Source: ARK-15 sp038880255
Lineage (GTDB): Archaea > Thermoplasmatota > Thermoplasmata > Thermoplasmatales > ARK-15
Length of the DNA: 64,000 nucleotides
Reading direction: 5' to 3'
Assembly (NCBI GenBank): GCA_038880255.1
Contig: JAVZSA010000001.1
Coordinates: forward strand, 1 to 64,000
This document shows, piece after piece, positions 63,561 to 64,000 of the stretch (position 1 is the first letter of the stretch; each line of letters opens with the position of its first letter). Position numbers and translations under genes: made by a program. Under the pieces are notes generated by a model, which worked only from the letters and a program-made list of their open reading frames with translations, had not been told where the DNA came from and did not search any database.

Positions 63561-64000
63561 TCACTCGAAAACCGTTAAATTTTCATTAAGATAACACATC
63601 CTTTTGATTCTGCATAACATTTTATTGTATGGTATGCCCAAAATCTCTGATATTCTTCTGGAATCAGATTTTTTTTGATTGTAAAACTGTATTTCTTCAT
63701 ATTTCTTTTTTACCAATGAAAATATGCTTTCTGTTCCTACCTACCTCATATTATAATTTTGCGTAGATATATTTTAGTCTTTTTATTTTCAAGTCATTGT
63801 TTTTATTTGTTTTTCCTAACTTTTATAAGTTAAATTGATTTTTATTGTTTATATTTAAATTAAACTTTTTCCTTCTAACATCTAATAATATAACAGATGT
63901 TTTTTTTATTTTTTACTCTTCAAAATAAGGTATGAACATGTAATTTTTGAACATTCTTCCGATCCCTTCCATTCCACGATAATTAACTAGTTGATTCCAT
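63561..64000 (-). pseudogene. Decayed IS5-like transposase (right copy), internally deleted
   Basis: On the minus strand, 63999-63913 encodes WNQLVNYRGMEGIGRMFKNY followed by MFIPYFEE and a stop. 63740-63561 encodes a 59-residue end beginning VGTESIFSLVKKKYEEIQFY, the conserved C-terminal E-x-x-F-S-x-x-K region of IS5-type transposases. The central catalytic part, about 200 residues, is absent; 63741-63912 is AT-rich with no alignable codons. The fragment continues beyond the right edge. WNQLVNYRG also occurs in the left remnant, in the same orientation. The spacer 63437-63560 shows only the tyrS promoter. Confidence 0.7.

Noticed and set aside
63741..63912. Search for a complete transposase in the right-edge remnant
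   Set aside because: The middle contains stops in all minus-strand frames and no residues of the catalytic core; it is a deletion remnant.
1..64000. CRISPR arrays or cas genes
   Set aside because: No regularly spaced direct repeats were seen and no protein in the window resembles a Cas family.

Overview
The window is a gene-dense, AT-rich (roughly one third G+C) stretch of an archaeal chromosome. The archaeal calls rest on archaeal-type GluRS, ProRS, TyrRS and PheRS-beta, ribosomal proteins L10e and eL41, both Topo VI subunits, aRqcH, MptA-type GTP cyclohydrolase, mevalonate kinase, a geranylgeranyl reductase next to a tetraether-lipid synthase, and a tRNA-Trp with an intron in the anticodon loop. 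Bacterial-type gyrase (gyrB-gyrA) and bifunctional PurH sit in the same window. The mixture suggests a euryarchaeal, Thermoplasmatota-like lineage, but that placement is inference. Many first-in-operon genes have a TATA-like box about 25 nt before the start codon and no Shine-Dalgarno (leaderless mRNAs). Downstream genes usually carry GGTGA/GGAGG-type ribosome binding sites, which move several starts inward.

Layout. 1-1700: end of a glycosylation-site-rich surface-type protein, then a decayed IS5-like transposase. 1693-4441: a three-gene cassette (degenerate RecA-like protein, small 'MGR' protein, PolB2-type polymerase with altered catalytic motifs), probably a DNA-damage module. 4475-9887: M20 hydrolase, gltX, NOG1-type GTPase, a small protein and HTH regulator, and mptA. 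9921-18215: top6B-top6A-rqcH-two glycosyltransferases-purH-class II aldolase, tightly packed and mostly overlapping. 18186-26606: molybdopterin oxidoreductase, PLP aminotransferase, M42 peptidase, pheT, XPD-like helicase, tRNA-Ser(UGA). 26643-32005: a membrane-lipid operon (tetraether synthase, ferredoxin, geranylgeranyl reductase) behind nth and a PUA/PP-loop/ferredoxin fusion. 32155-41409: acyl-CoA dehydrogenase-thiolase-DUF35, L10e, DUF835, SDR, a frameshifted membrane protein, amidohydrolase, second acyl-CoA dehydrogenase, DsrE-like protein, and eL41 only one nucleotide ahead of tRNA-Trp.

41549-48442: gamma-glutamyltransferase-like protein, a beheaded Opp-type ATPase, HxlR regulator, DUF981 membrane protein, MFS transporter, and a four-gene MinD/ferredoxin-NifX-DUF5320 cluster. 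48527-52327: one large P-loop plus TPR gene (about 1267 aa if repaired) broken by three single-base frameshifts. 52409-59052: a fused double ABC permease, a methyltransferase, and gyrB-gyrA. 59038-63436: mevalonate kinase, DUF72, a small membrane protein, proS, tyrS. The right edge carries another decayed copy of the same transposase type, in the same orientation as the left one.

The most interesting items are the PolB2 cassette, the tRNA-Trp intron that reads as a box C/D guide for C34 and C39 of its own tRNA, the tes-ferredoxin-GGR operon, the broken P-loop/TPR gene, and the thiolase lacking its nucleophilic cysteine.
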